Origin: Nitrospinaceae bacterium
GTDB taxonomy: Bacteria > Nitrospinota_A > UBA7883 > JAJDBK01
Reading direction: 5' to 3'
DNA length: 64,000 nucleotides
Assembly: GCA_029261405.1 (NCBI GenBank)
Contig: JAJDBK010000047.1
Coordinates: 19,221-83,220, forward strand
A program made the translations under genes and the position numbers. The notes under the pieces were generated by a model. The model saw nothing but the letters and a program-made list of their open reading frames with translations. It did not search any database and had not been told where the DNA came from. This document shows positions 43,776-54,200 of this stretch, one piece after another (the first letter of the stretch is position 1; the number at the start of each line of letters is the position of its first letter).

Positions 43776-46025
43776 ATGGGCAAGAAACTAGTTATCGTCG
43801 AGTCCCCCGCCAAGGCTACGACACTTAAGAAATATCTCAGAGGAGTGACCGTCTTGGCGTCGGTCGGTCATATCAAGAATCTTCCCAAATCAAAACTCGG
43901 TGTCGATATCGATAACGGCTTTACGCCGGAGTTCGTTACCATCAAGGGGAAAGCAAAGGTAATCAAGGATATAAAGAGCGCCGCAAAGAAAGCGGACGAG
44001 ATCTACCTCGCTCCTGATCCGGATCGTGAAGGGGAGGCCATAGCCGCCCATATAGCAACAGAGATCGGCGAGGGTAAAGTGATCTACCGGGTGATGTTCA
44101 ACGAGATTACGAAAAAAGCTGTAGTTGAGGCGATGAAAAACCCGGGCAAAATCAACACTGACCGGGTCAAGGCGCAGAACGCCCGCAGGATTCTCGATCG
44201 GCTGGTCGGTTATAAACTCTCCCCACTGCTGTGGGAAAAAGTCCGCAAGGGGCTCTCCGCAGGCAGGGTTCAGTCTGTGGCGTTGCGGGTTGTCGTGGAG
44301 CGGGAAAAGGAGCGGATAGCCTTTAAACCTGTCGAGTACTGGACACTCGAAGGGGATGTAGAGGGAAGTTCGCCCCCACCATTTACGCTGAAGTTATTAC
44401 ACTACAAAGGTAAAAAAGCCGAGATCGGGAACGCCGAAGAGGCGGACAAAGCCGAAACCGCCATAAAAGAATCAGACCTTAAAATCTCGAAGATCGAGAA
44501 AAAAGAGCGGAAAAGAAACCCTGCGGCGCCTTTTATAACCTCCACCCTCCAGCAGGAAGCCAGCCGTAAACTCCGGTTCAACGCCAAGAGAACCATGTCG
44601 GTGGCCCAGAAGCTGTACGAGGGAATCGCCATAGGATCAGAGGGGCAAGAGGGTCTGATTACCTACATGAGAACAGACTCCACGCGCGTCTCTGACGATG
44701 CTGTCAACGAGACCAGAACTTATGTCGAGACAGAATTCGGAAAAAGCTACATACCCGTTAAGCCGAACGTTTTCAGAACGAAAAAATCGGCTCAGGACGC
44801 TCACGAAGCCATCAGGCCGACCTCGGTTCTGAGGACACCCGAATCGGTAAAGGAATTCCTGTCGGCTGAGGAAAACAAACTGTATGCCCTTATATGGAAA
44901 CGGTTTGTGGCAAGCCAGATGTCTCAGGCTGTTTTCGACGTGACCACTATCGACGTGCCAGCGGGAGACTATACTCTCAGAGCCACAGGTTCGATTCTCA
45001 AGTTCGCCGGATTTCTGAAGGTATACGAAGAGTCTACCGAAAAGGAAGATGACGCGAATGACGGCGATATGCGTCTGCCGGAGAGCATAAGCGAAGGGGA
45101 TTCCCTGAAACTGCTCTCCCTCAAAAAAGATCAGCATTTCACCCAGCCCCCCCCCCGATACACAGAAGCGTCCCTAATCAGGGAACTCGAAGAGAAAGGG
45201 GTGGGCCGTCCTTCTACTTTCGCCGGAATAGTCAGCGTGATTCAGGAGCGTGAGTATTGCGATATTGAAGAGCGGAGGCTTTTCCCCTCTGAACTCGGAA
45301 TTCTGGTGAGCGATCTGCTGGTGGAAAACTTTCCAGATATCCTCAACGTCGAGTTCACCGCGAAGATGGAAGAAGAACTCGATCAGGTGGAAGAGGGGAA
45401 AAAACTGTGGACCGACTCCTTAAGCGAATTTTATAAACCGTTTGAAGCCGATCTCGAAAAAGCCAAGACCGACATGCGCAACGTCAAGGCCGAAGCGGGT
45501 AAAACCGATATCGTCTGCGACAAATGCGGCGAGCCGATGGTTATCAAGTTTGGCAGATTCGGGAAATTTTTAGCCTGCGCCGGCTACCCGGAGTGCAAGA
45601 ACACAGGCAAGCTGACAGCTGATGGTGGCATGGAAGAGAAACCGGAAACACCCCCGGACGAACCGACCGATTTTAAATGCGAAAAGTGTGGCAAACCGAT
45701 GGTCATCAAGACTGGCAGGTTCGGTCGTTATATAGCGTGTACCGACTACCCGACATGCAAGACCACCAAACAGATCGGCATAGGAGTAGACTGCCCGGAG
45801 CCTGACTGTGGCGGTGAGCTTGTGAAAAAGATGACCAAACGGCGCAAACCATTTTACGGATGCGGTAAATACCCCGACTGCAAGTTCGCCGTATGGGACG
45901 AACCGACCAAAGGGAAATGCCCTGATTGCCACTACACATTCCTTATTCGAAAAGAGCTTAAATCTGGCATTTTCATGCAGTGCGCCAACAAGGAATGCGA
46001 ATACAAAAAAGAAGTGACAGAGTAG
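43776..46025 (+). CDS. topA: DNA topoisomerase I
   Basis: Type IA topoisomerase relaxing negative supercoils, 749 residues. The Toprim domain opens KKLVIVESPAKATTLKKYL and has the acidic DPDREGEAIAAH. The active-site Tyr is Y297 in LITYMRTDSTRVS. The conserved FTQPPPRYTEASLIREL (about 455-471) contains a ten-base C tract at 45147-45156. The C-terminus carries four zinc-ribbon modules (CDKCG...CKNT, CEKCG...CKTT, CPEPDCGG...CKFA, CPDCH...CEYK), the last two with irregular spacing. The gene overlaps trmFO by about 31 bp. Confidence 0.98.
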   Translation: MGKKLVIVESPAKATTLKKYLRGVTVLASVGHIKNLPKSKLGVDIDNGFTPEFVTIKGKAKVIKDIKSAAKKADEIYLAPDPDREGEAIAAHIATEIGEGKVIYRVMFNEITKKAVVEAMKNPGKINTDRVKAQNARRILDRLVGYKLSPLLWEKVRKGLSAGRVQSVALRVVVEREKERIAFKPVEYWTLEGDVEGSSPPPFTLKLLHYKGKKAEIGNAEEADKAETAIKESDLKISKIEKKERKRNPAAPFITSTLQQEASRKLRFNAKRTMSVAQKLYEGIAIGSEGQEGLITYMRTDSTRVSDDAVNETRTYVETEFGKSYIPVKPNVFRTKKSAQDAHEAIRPTSVLRTPESVKEFLSAEENKLYALIWKRFVASQMSQAVFDVTTIDVPAGDYTLRATGSILKFAGFLKVYEESTEKEDDANDGDMRLPESISEGDSLKLLSLKKDQHFTQPPPRYTEASLIRELEEKGVGRPSTFAGIVSVIQEREYCDIEERRLFPSELGILVSDLLVENFPDILNVEFTAKMEEELDQVEEGKKLWTDSLSEFYKPFEADLEKAKTDMRNVKAEAGKTDIVCDKCGEPMVIKFGRFGKFLACAGYPECKNTGKLTADGGMEEKPETPPDEPTDFKCEKCGKPMVIKTGRFGRYIACTDYPTCKTTKQIGIGVDCPEPDCGGELVKKMTKRRKPFYGCGKYPDCKFAVWDEPTKGKCPDCHYTFLIRKELKSGIFMQCANKECEYKKEVTE

Positions 46026-47380
46026 AAAAAGTAGCCGTATTGGGCGGCGGTCTGGCCGGATGCGAAGCGGCCTACCGGATCGCCGCAGAGGGATTTTCGG
46101 TAGACCTCTTCGAGATGCGCCCGGTCAAGGGGACACCCGCCCACAACACCGATCTTTTAGCTGAGGTAGTCTGTTCCAATTCGTTTAAAAACAGTTCCGA
46201 AACGACGTTGGCGGGACTGCTGAAACGTGACCTGAAACTCGCCGACTCCCTGCTGATACCGCTGGCGGAGAAATTTTCTGTTCCGGCAGGCAAGGCTCTC
46301 GCCGTTGACCGCGATCTCTTCTCCTCAGCCGTTACCCAAACCATTGAGGCCCATGAGAGAATTACCGTTATCCGGGAGGAGGCGCTTGAGATACCAGCCG
46401 GTTACGACGCCGTAGTTGTGGCCTCCGGACCTTTAACCTCGGACAGTCTCGCAAAGAGTCTCAGTGACATCCTCGGGGAAGAAGAGCTATATTTCTACGA
46501 CGCCATAGCTCCTGTAGTGGAGAGCGGCTCCATCGATATGAATATCGCCTTCCTTCAGGACAGATATGGAGAGCCGGGAAGTGGCGACTACCTCAACCTG
46601 CCGATAGATAAAGAGCGGTACGAATCGTTTATAGATAACCTGCTCGCCGCCAAAGCTGTCGAATTCCGCGATTTCGAGAAGGGATACTATTTCGACGCCT
46701 GTCTGCCCATTGAAGAGATAGCTCGCAGGGGCCGCGACTCCCTGGCGTTCGGTCCTCTTAAACCTGTCGGGCTGACCGACCCCGCCACAGGAAGAAGGGC
46801 GCACGCCGTAGTACAGTTAAGGAAAGAGAATATCGCCGGGAGCGCATATAACATTGTAGGTTTTCAGACAAAACTGACCTACCCGGAACAGAAACGGGTC
46901 TTTTCGATGATTCCGGGGCTTGAGAACGCTCAGTTCGTAAAATTCGGATCCCTTCACAGGAACACCTATATCGATTCCCCTAAAGTTCTTGATAGCGATC
47001 TGTCACTGCGAGATCGTCCCGACGTTTATATTGCGGGCCAGATGACAGGGGTGGAGGGTTATGTGGAGTCTATGGCTATCGGACTGCTCGCCGGTATCTT
47101 CGTTGCCAGCCGCCTGAAGGGGGAAACGGCGCCTTTACCTCCTCCAACCTCGACTTTCGGCGCGTTGCTAGCTTATGTCACATCTGTGAAAGAGGTAAGG
47201 TTTCAGCCGTCAAATATCAACTTTTCCCTCTTCCCGCCCCTCGAAGTGAAAATAAAGGCCAGGAAAGAGAGGCGCCATAAAATAGTGGAACGCGCTTCGA
47301 TGGATATGATCGAATGGGTTCAGGCTGTTTCAACCAGCGATAATAATCCTCACTTATTCAAAAGTTACGAAAACCCCTGA
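45995..47380 (+). CDS. trmFO: Methylenetetrahydrofolate--tRNA-(uracil-5-)-methyltransferase
   Basis: Folate- and FAD-dependent enzyme making 5-methyluridine at position 54 of the T-loop. FAD motif VAVLGGGLAGCEAAYRIA, then FEMRPVKGTPAHNT and AEVVCSNSFKN (with the catalytic Cys region), and LRKENIAGSAYNIVGFQTKL plus IYIAGQMTGVEGYVES-like strings in the usual order. ATG 45995 gives MRIQKRSDRVEKVAVLGG, about 461 residues; a GTG at 45980 is also in frame. The start lies within the end of topA, a frequent arrangement. Its use instead of TrmA helps exclude Gammaproteobacteria. Confidence 0.96.
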   Translation: MRIQKRSDRVEKVAVLGGGLAGCEAAYRIAAEGFSVDLFEMRPVKGTPAHNTDLLAEVVCSNSFKNSSETTLAGLLKRDLKLADSLLIPLAEKFSVPAGKALAVDRDLFSSAVTQTIEAHERITVIREEALEIPAGYDAVVVASGPLTSDSLAKSLSDILGEEELYFYDAIAPVVESGSIDMNIAFLQDRYGEPGSGDYLNLPIDKERYESFIDNLLAAKAVEFRDFEKGYYFDACLPIEEIARRGRDSLAFGPLKPVGLTDPATGRRAHAVVQLRKENIAGSAYNIVGFQTKLTYPEQKRVFSMIPGLENAQFVKFGSLHRNTYIDSPKVLDSDLSLRDRPDVYIAGQMTGVEGYVESMAIGLLAGIFVASRLKGETAPLPPPTSTFGALLAYVTSVKEVRFQPSNINFSLFPPLEVKIKARKERRHKIVERASMDMIEWVQAVSTSDNNPHLFKSYENP

Positions 47381-47450
47381 ATCTGAGGTCTTTACATGCT
47401 CTGTGAAAAGTTTTAAGGTACCTGTAACGTAAGATCAAGGTGGAAGACTG

Positions 47451-47951
47451 ATGGACGAACCATTGCATATTAGAAGACCTGGCGAAAAGCAGGCTCCCAA
47501 ACCAGCTCCAAGGCAGGCTTCGAAGCCGGTTCAGGCTCCAGGGCAAGCTCCCAAACAGGGCTCTGGGTCGGTTTTGAACGAGAGGCTGATACTGTCGATG
47601 ATACGCACCCAGGAATCGATGGCGCGTAGTCTCGAAAAGAACGCTAACATGTTTGAGAAAATACTGGGGACCCTGGAGCGGCTCGAAATGGCTCATAAGA
47701 ACGCTCACCCAAACACGCTACCCCCCCAACCGGTTCAGAGGCAGACTCACAGACCTATACCCGGTATCGTTGAGAACCCCAAGAGAAGGGATACCGATAC
47801 GCAGACCACCAGCAACGATTTCTCGGTCCCTTCTGAAGACGAGGCGAACATCATCGAGATGAGCGAAGACGGCGCCATGAAGTATATTGAACACAAGGAT
47901 TCACCCACAGCGTCTGAAAAATTCCGTAAGCGGAGAGACAAAAGACCATAA
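47451..47951 (+). CDS. Proline/glutamine-rich protein of unknown function
   Basis: A 166-residue soluble protein with low-complexity ends. Residues about 12-45 are Pro/Ala/Gln-rich (KQAPKPAPRQASKPVQAPGQ), then one helix (about 45-85, LILSMIRTQESMARSLEKN) is the only structured part. A Pro-rich and basic-acidic tail follows. No family is recognised. The 70-bp gap from trmFO and the plausible start support it as a gene. Its last 51 bp overlap the converging DUF1648 gene, so the shared part is coding on both strands. Confidence 0.55.
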   Translation: MDEPLHIRRPGEKQAPKPAPRQASKPVQAPGQAPKQGSGSVLNERLILSMIRTQESMARSLEKNANMFEKILGTLERLEMAHKNAHPNTLPPQPVQRQTHRPIPGIVENPKRRDTDTQTTSNDFSVPSEDEANIIEMSEDGAMKYIEHKDSPTASEKFRKRRDKRP

Positions 47952-48536
47952 GATCACTACAGCCGTCATGGCGATGATGACGCTTATCGAATATTCCGGC
48001 GCCAGGGCGCTCAGGCTGATAAAAACGCCAGACCACCTGTAGCCGGGCGCCATCGATTTCTGGATCCTCTCTTTCGCCTCGTTATCAAATTTTGGCCAGG
48101 CGTAACGGTTAGGTTCTGACCACCGGGGATCGAGATTTTCAAGCATGTGGCCTATCGAATAGAAGAGGGGACCAAGTATAACCGGGATCACGATCCCAAT
48201 ATTGAACTCGTAGCCAAGGCTCCAAGCGAGAATGAACAGATGGAGCGCGAACATGAAAATAAGAAATGTCAGCCCGAACCGGTCGAAATAGAGGGTGAAT
48301 TTTTCATAATTCTCCTCTACGACCGTCTTGCGCGGGATATAAGAGTATGCCAGAGCCATAACCGTGATTGAGGCTGGAGTGATAAACGCGCCGAACATTT
48401 TCGGCGAATAACCGTCCGGCTCGCCTCCCGCGCCCCAATGGGTTGCCATAGAATTGGGCAGGTCGTCATAAAACCAGAGCGTCACCGCGTAAGACGCCGC
48501 TACAATCAGGCCGTAAGCCACTTCCGCTTTTCGCAT
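47901..48536 (-). CDS. DUF1648/SdpI-like membrane protein
   Basis: A 211-residue protein with about five membrane helices (about 8-20, 50-65, 85-110, 115-135 and 180-200). The diagnostic N-terminal block LPNSMATHWGAGGEPDGYSPK matches DUF1648 (the SdpI-related family with N/P-x-H-(F/W)-x-G-x-G-x-P-D). SdpI confers immunity to the SdpC toxin in Bacillus; most members are uncharacterised, so immunity should not be assumed. It diverges by 39 bp from the Imm35-like gene at 48576. Confidence 0.82.
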   Translation of the reverse strand: MRKAEVAYGLIVAASYAVTLWFYDDLPNSMATHWGAGGEPDGYSPKMFGAFITPASITVMALAYSYIPRKTVVEENYEKFTLYFDRFGLTFLIFMFALHLFILAWSLGYEFNIGIVIPVILGPLFYSIGHMLENLDPRWSEPNRYAWPKFDNEAKERIQKSMAPGYRWSGVFISLSALAPEYSISVIIAMTAVVILWSFVSPLTEFFRRCG

Positions 48537-48575
48537 GGTTTATACCAAGTAAACGTTGACATAAATGAGGGCCAA

Positions 48576-49262
48576 ATGATTCCGCTTGTCTACCTGCCGT
48601 TCATCATCGCCCTCCTCATTTTTGTTGTCAATTTACCTTTCGTCTACGATGAGGCGAAAAGTTTTCTTCGAAGCGGGACTCCCGTCTATGTAGGCTCTAT
48701 CGTTTCTTCCGTAATCGCGCCGGTGGGCGTGATCCTGGTATATGAAATAGAAGGTGAACAGATTCTCTCCCCTCTCGTGGTTTTCCTTGCAACCGCCGTC
48801 ACAACTTTTGTCATAACCCGCATCGTCTGGTCCATGGGAGAGCGGAATATGGAACCACCTCCGCGACCTTCACAGCCTGAGAGAAGACACGAATCCGCTG
48901 AAAAGAAAAGAGAGGTGGTGGAACCAGAAGAGAAAATAAGTGCGATTAAAATACCCCTCACAAAGGAAGGCGCGGAGGGGCTGGCGCTGTTACGGCTTCG
49001 AGGGATGTTTCCTGGGGAAGGGGATAAGGAGATCGTAATTCTGACCGACCAGACCATCGAAAAGCCATACGGCTATATTATTTTCTGGAGCGACCAACTA
49101 TACGAAAGAACCCGTGATCCAGAATATACGTTGCTCGGCGCAAACCCCTTTTTTGTGGAAAAGCTAAGTGGAAAAATGGAAGTAGTCAGTCTGGTAGATA
49201 TCAGCGTGGAAGATTTTTTTATTCGCTATGAACGCAAATTGGGGATTCGCGCTCCAAAGTGA
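48576..49262 (+). CDS. Membrane-anchored YrhB/Imm35-like domain protein
   Basis: A 228-residue protein from ATG 48576, with GAGG 8-11 bases upstream; a longer frame to 48438 opposes coding on the other strand and is rejected. The N-terminus has three or four membrane helices (about 3-22, 35-55 and 65-85; PLVYLPFIIALLIFVVNLPF). A charged linker follows (about 90-125), then a C-terminal domain (about 135-228) with KPYGYIIFWSDQLYERTRDP, TLLGANPFFVEKLSG and SVEDFFIRYERK. This resembles the YrhB/Imm35 fold found in toxin immunity proteins. The fusion of that domain to a membrane module is unusual. Function unknown. Confidence 0.65.
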   Translation: MIPLVYLPFIIALLIFVVNLPFVYDEAKSFLRSGTPVYVGSIVSSVIAPVGVILVYEIEGEQILSPLVVFLATAVTTFVITRIVWSMGERNMEPPPRPSQPERRHESAEKKREVVEPEEKISAIKIPLTKEGAEGLALLRLRGMFPGEGDKEIVILTDQTIEKPYGYIIFWSDQLYERTRDPEYTLLGANPFFVEKLSGKMEVVSLVDISVEDFFIRYERKLGIRAPK

Positions 49263-49276
49263 AAATTCTGGTTGAA

Positions 49277-50314
49277 TTAATTAATGGTTAATCTGGAACC
49301 GACACTCGCTTCCATAGTGGCTTTCTGTTCCTTAAGGGCGTAGAGCGTGTCTGGTTTGACCAGGTGTTTCTGGATTACACCGTTTTCATGGGGAACGGTA
49401 AAACCCTCGGGGTAAATAAATACAGGCGTTCCGACCTCCACATATTTTTTCAGATCGACGATATCAAGATCGTTTACCTCCACGCAACCTTCCGTTGGTT
49501 TGGTATTAACTCCAAGCCCAGAACCGTGGATCCATATCCCATAACCGGTTTTGTTCAGTTGTTTGTCCAGATCGTTCGGGTAGTTTAAAACAAAAGCCAT
49601 CGGCCCGTACCTGGCTGGTAGTTCCTCGTCGTTCTTCAACCGGACGATCTGGTAGAGACCTTCTGGAGTTTTCAGGTCGCCGGTTTTTACCTTGTCCCCC
49701 TTTTTAGCGCCTAGCGAAACCGGGTAGACCTCGACGATCCTGTAATTCTCTCTATTCTCCTCCAACACGTACAACTCGAAATTCTTTTTATCGACCACGA
49801 ATGTATACCTTGAGTCTGTCGCCGGAACCGGCATACTCAGAACCGGTTTCGGTAGGTAGAAGAGGTCCGACCCTGCAACTGGTCCGGTGGCGGACTTTTT
49901 CTCCTGTTCAGTAACCGATTTTTCCTGAGTGGACGAATCGGGCTGAATTTCGGGTGATAAATCGACTAGTGGCAGAGGCGCGACGCTTGCGATTTTCGCC
50001 TCTTGTTCCGCTGTAACGGGATCAACTTTCCGGGGTATTTGCGCTTCCATGAATGTGGAGCGCTCTTCAGCGCCACCACCACTCAAGTCGATACTGTGGT
50101 CTATGGGGCCTGTAACGGCGTATCCGATGATGGCAAATGCGAAAATCGCCATGGAAGCGAATCCGGCCACCATCCCGGCCCGCTTCGGAGTGATGACACC
50201 CCGGACTGCAAACGCCTTGTTAATCTCGATGTTGGAACGATAAACGGCGTATCGAACGGAGAGATGATATAACGTTTTCCGAATTTCGTTTGGCAGTCGG
50301 GCCGGATTAATCAT
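49277..50314 (-). CDS. L,D-transpeptidase (YkuD domain)
   Basis: A 345-residue enzyme forming 3-3 peptidoglycan cross-links or attaching lipoproteins. Residues 46-66 form a membrane helix (so it is anchored, not released), then a Ser/Glu-rich linker to about 165. The YkuD domain (about 168-310) has the HGSGLG motif with H263 and the catalytic Cys C277 in PTEGCVEVND; the family pattern is usually SHGCxR, and here it is T-E-G-C-V-E. The upstream gene overlaps by 8 bp, and this gene is last in the kinase-AMIN-LDT operon (49277-54268). Confidence 0.9.
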   Translation of the reverse strand: MINPARLPNEIRKTLYHLSVRYAVYRSNIEINKAFAVRGVITPKRAGMVAGFASMAIFAFAIIGYAVTGPIDHSIDLSGGGAEERSTFMEAQIPRKVDPVTAEQEAKIASVAPLPLVDLSPEIQPDSSTQEKSVTEQEKKSATGPVAGSDLFYLPKPVLSMPVPATDSRYTFVVDKKNFELYVLEENRENYRIVEVYPVSLGAKKGDKVKTGDLKTPEGLYQIVRLKNDEELPARYGPMAFVLNYPNDLDKQLNKTGYGIWIHGSGLGVNTKPTEGCVEVNDLDIVDLKKYVEVGTPVFIYPEGFTVPHENGVIQKHLVKPDTLYALKEQKATMEASVGSRLTIN

Positions 50315-51245
50315 CCTCCATCTTTCTCCAAACTTCGGAGTCGATCTTCCACCCGCTCTCTGTTTTGATCAGGGTAAGGGTTTTCACTCCTGTATCGTGA
50401 AGGTTTCCGGCCTGGTATCGTTGCAGAAACTCCACACGGGCAAGACCGTTACCCGGGGCTATCATAAGCAGGCTGATATCTATGGCAATTTCACCGGCGT
50501 GAGAGAACTTGCGTTTCTTCGACTTGATCCAGTCAGCGCGATCCATGGTTTTATGGGTAAATACGCTGGCGTAATACGACTCGTATTTCCCGATATCCTT
50601 GTTTCGCCAGGCGTCAAGCCAGCCCTGAACGGTTTTCCATATCTCATCTTCTACGACAGATCTGTCCCGGGATCTGGTTTCCGCCCGGATTTCTTTTTTA
50701 TCTTTTTCCCTCTCCTGTTCGGCTGTCTCAAGTCTGTTTCTCAGCTTTACAATCTGACGTCGCGCTTTTTCGAGTTGTTTAGCCTCCTCCCCCTTTTCAG
50801 GAAGTAACGTTACAAGCAAAGACGCGCCACTCTCCACGAGTTCGTAGTTTACCGAATTATCTATACTTATCTCTACACGCAACGATCCACTTTCAGTGAA
50901 AGGAACCAGAGTTACATTGTTAACAAGGCCTTCTCCTTTTTCGGTTGACGGGATCAGGGAACCGACGCTCACATTGGAAATTTCGATGGCCACTCTCGAA
51001 GGCTCGGAGAGGCGATAGACAGTATATTCAAAAGGCGCCGAGCAAACGATTCTGACACCTGTACCCTGATCTCCGGGAATTGTGGCGACATCAAGGATTT
51101 TAACGGGAACTACCGCTCCCGGATTGGCTATATCGCCTTCTCTGGTCGCCTGGGTTGCGCAACCGGCTGTCATGAGCAGGAGAAGGAGCCATAAACCGGG
51201 TCGTGTGGTTATCGACCGTTTTAAAGTAAAATCGCCAAAAATCAT
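50307..51245 (-). CDS. AMIN-domain lipoprotein with C-terminal NTF2-like domain
   Basis: A 312-residue lipoprotein with lipobox TAGC (MTAGCATQATREGD). An AMIN domain (about 65-150) is marked by VRIVCSAPFEYTVYRLSEPSRVAIEISN and the typical FTESGSLRVEISIDN. AMIN domains bind peptidoglycan or secretin. A coiled-coil (about 155-195) leads to an NTF2/SnoaL-like domain (about 200-312) with VQGWLDAWRNKDIGKYES and LTLIKTESGWKIDSEVW, as found in the C-terminal region of some L,D-transpeptidase partners (Cds6 type). ATG 51245 overlaps the kinase stop (ATGA), so it is coupled to the gene upstream and overlaps the transpeptidase start downstream. Confidence 0.82.
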   Translation of the reverse strand: MIFGDFTLKRSITTRPGLWLLLLLMTAGCATQATREGDIANPGAVVPVKILDVATIPGDQGTGVRIVCSAPFEYTVYRLSEPSRVAIEISNVSVGSLIPSTEKGEGLVNNVTLVPFTESGSLRVEISIDNSVNYELVESGASLLVTLLPEKGEEAKQLEKARRQIVKLRNRLETAEQEREKDKKEIRAETRSRDRSVVEDEIWKTVQGWLDAWRNKDIGKYESYYASVFTHKTMDRADWIKSKKRKFSHAGEIAIDISLLMIAPGNGLARVEFLQRYQAGNLHDTGVKTLTLIKTESGWKIDSEVWRKMEDD

Positions 51246-54200
51246 GATAGTGCCCTCCTGATAACCTCGGAAAGGTCGCTTTTCGTGACAGGTTTCATTA
51301 ATACCTCGCGGACGCCTTTTTCTTTAGCCTTGTCTTCGTTCATTGTTCTGCTGAAACCGGTCATCAGAACAATCGGAATATCTGAGCGTATGGACATTAT
51401 GTTTTCGGCCAGTTCCACACCTGTCATGTTTGGCATGGTCTGGTCGGTAAGCACGATATCATACGATTCTGGAGATTCCCTGAAAAGTTCCAAAGCCTCT
51501 AACGGGTTGTTGGCCGAGTGAACCTGGTACCCCAGCCTTTCCAGGGTCTTTTTCATAATGCTGACAATACTTACCTCGTCATCGACAATGAGGATCCGTT
51601 CCGTGCCACCGGCAGCCTTGACTTTTAAAGTTTCGTTCGCTTCTTCGCTGGCGGCTATTATCCTCGGTAGATAAACTTTGAACTCACTTCCAACGCCGGG
51701 GTCGGAGTAGACAGTGATGGCGCCGCCGTGGCTGGCCACTATACCGTGGACTACAGATAGTCCCATGCCGGTACCCTCACCCCTGGCCTTGGTTGTAAAG
51801 AATGGTTCAAAGAGCCTGTCCTGGATCTCTTTTTCGATCCCCGCGCCGGTATCGGATATCGAAAGCAACACATATGGGCCAGGATGCAGGTTCGTGTCCG
51901 CAGTCGCCATGTCCCGGTCGATATCAATTGCCGACAATCCGACCCGCAGGGCGCCACCCTTATCCTGCATGGCGTGTTCGGCGTTAGTGCAAAGGTTCAT
52001 GATTACCTGGGTTATTTGTGTGGAGTCGCCAAGGATGGTATCCGAAGTCGCATCTATGTTCTGCACGATTTCTATGGTCGAAGGGAGTGAAGGTCTCAAT
52101 AGTTTAAGAGACTCTTTTAAAATTCCTGTTATGTGGACTGGTTTCGTTTTGCGTTCGTCCTTCCTGGAAAAAGCAAGTATCTGACGTATAAGATCGGTGG
52201 CCCTGGAGCTTGCCCGAAGAACCTCTTCCAGATTCTGCCGCGCCTCCCCACCCTCCGGCAGATCATCGATTGTCATCTCCGTATAACCTGTGATCGACGT
52301 GAGGATATTGTTGAAATCGTGCGCAATTCCTCCAGCAAGTGTTCCTACTGCCTGTAATTTTTGCGACTGACGCATCTGGCGTTCCAAACGGGCTTCGTTA
52401 CTGGTATCACGCTGGAGACAGACGAAGTTGGTAATAACACCCTCCTGGTCTATGACCGGGGATATGGTCGCAACGCTTTCAAAATCGGTCCCGTCCCTCC
52501 TTTTATTTACGAAATTGCCGTTCCACACTTCTCCCTTGAGAATGGTATCCCAAAGAGCTTTGTAAAATGAATCATCGTGGGCGCCGCTTTTCAGGATCTC
52601 CGGGTTCTTTCCTATGGCTTCCTCTCTTGTGTAGCCGGTGATCTTCTCGAAGGCCGGATTCACATACTGGATGCTTCCTTTCTCATCGGTAATAACCACC
52701 ACTTCCGCCGCTTGTTCTATGGCGGTGGCAAGCCGGACGAGTTCTTCTTCTGTTCTCTTCCTCTCGGTAACGTCCCGCGACATCAGAACGTAACCGATCG
52801 CTTCGCCGTTCGGGTCTGTGATGGCCGATACCCTCGATTCTATGATATGGGTCCCGTCCTCCTTCTCCTGACTAACCGAATACCTGTACTCACCTTCATT
52901 TCTGACGATGGCAATGGCTCTGTCGAATCTATCTGCGGCGACTTTCTCCTTTGTATGTATCTCCTGGACTGTTTTGCCGATCGCCTCTTCGGCTGTATAA
53001 CCGAAGATCTTTTCAGCAGTCGGATTGTAGTATGTAATGCGGAAATCCAGAGTGGTGGCGGCTATGGCCATATCTATGGATGAGCGGAGGATATTGTCGA
53101 GATAGGCTGTTTTCTCGACCAAGGCTTTTTCGTGGCGTTTACGGTCAGTAATGTCGCGCATGGCGGCGGTGAAAAAGGTATTCTCTTCATCGACAACGGT
53201 CTTGTCCACCCTGATCTCCAGGGGGAAAACAGAGCCGTCCATCCTCTGCCCCTCCATTTCGAGCCTGAGTCCCAGACTCGACTGGTCCATCTCCGTCGGG
53301 AGGATATCCACGCTCCCCGAACCCGTTCCAGTCTGGCGAATCAGGGTGTGAATCGGTTTTCCGACCAATTTATCTCGTGTGTAACCGAAAATACGGAGTA
53401 GCTCCTCGTTGAAATAGTGGATAATCGATTTCCCATCGATAACCGCCACACCCTCTCCAACAGTTGCCAGAATGGCGCTCATCTCACTTCTGGCGTTGTC
53501 GAGACTTGTTTCGGCTTTCTCCCTCCTTTTTATCTGTCGTATTATCCCTTTGGCGCCAATAGCTACTCCCACCAGGCCGAGAACCCAGATCAGGGCGTGG
53601 GTGGTTCCCTGGGTGATGATACTATTCACCTCCTGCCCGGAGAAACTCCTCATGGGTAGGGATACGCTGACGCCACCTTTTACGTCTCCAACTGAATAAC
53701 CCTGGCTCGCGTGGCATCTGATGCACGCTGGTTCCAGAATGAGGGGAAGCATCAACCTTAAGTGAGGCTCCTTGTCTATATCGGTAAACTCAAGAAGCTC
53801 CTGGCTTCCTTTGGTGAACATATTTAAACCCTTCCGCTCCCAGCTATCGGGTGTATTGGCGGGATTAAGGGGGTTTAAGCTCGATAGATGGCTGGTTAGC
53901 CTGAGGGGGTTGTCTGAACTGCCCAGGGCGGCGCTCTTCTCTGAAGCCGGAGTCATCAGTGTCAGTTTTACTCCGGATGGAGTGATGATGTCGCGCTCTT
54001 CCAGGTAGGAGAGAAACAGGCTTGGTTCTATTCCGTCACCGACAGGAACGTATACTCCGCCATGGGATACCGCCTGGAACCTCAGTACCATTTCCCTGTC
54101 AATATGAGTACGCGCCTTTATTATTGCAAGTTTACTGGTGCTCGACTTTATCAGGTTCACTTCGCGCAGGAAGAAGAGCCCACTTGCGACGGTCCATAAC

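Noticed and set aside
48438..48575. N-terminal extension of the Imm35-like gene
   Set aside because: It runs antisense to the DUF1648 start region, is Arg/His-rich, and a Met followed by a membrane helix with a good Shine-Dalgarno lies at 48576.
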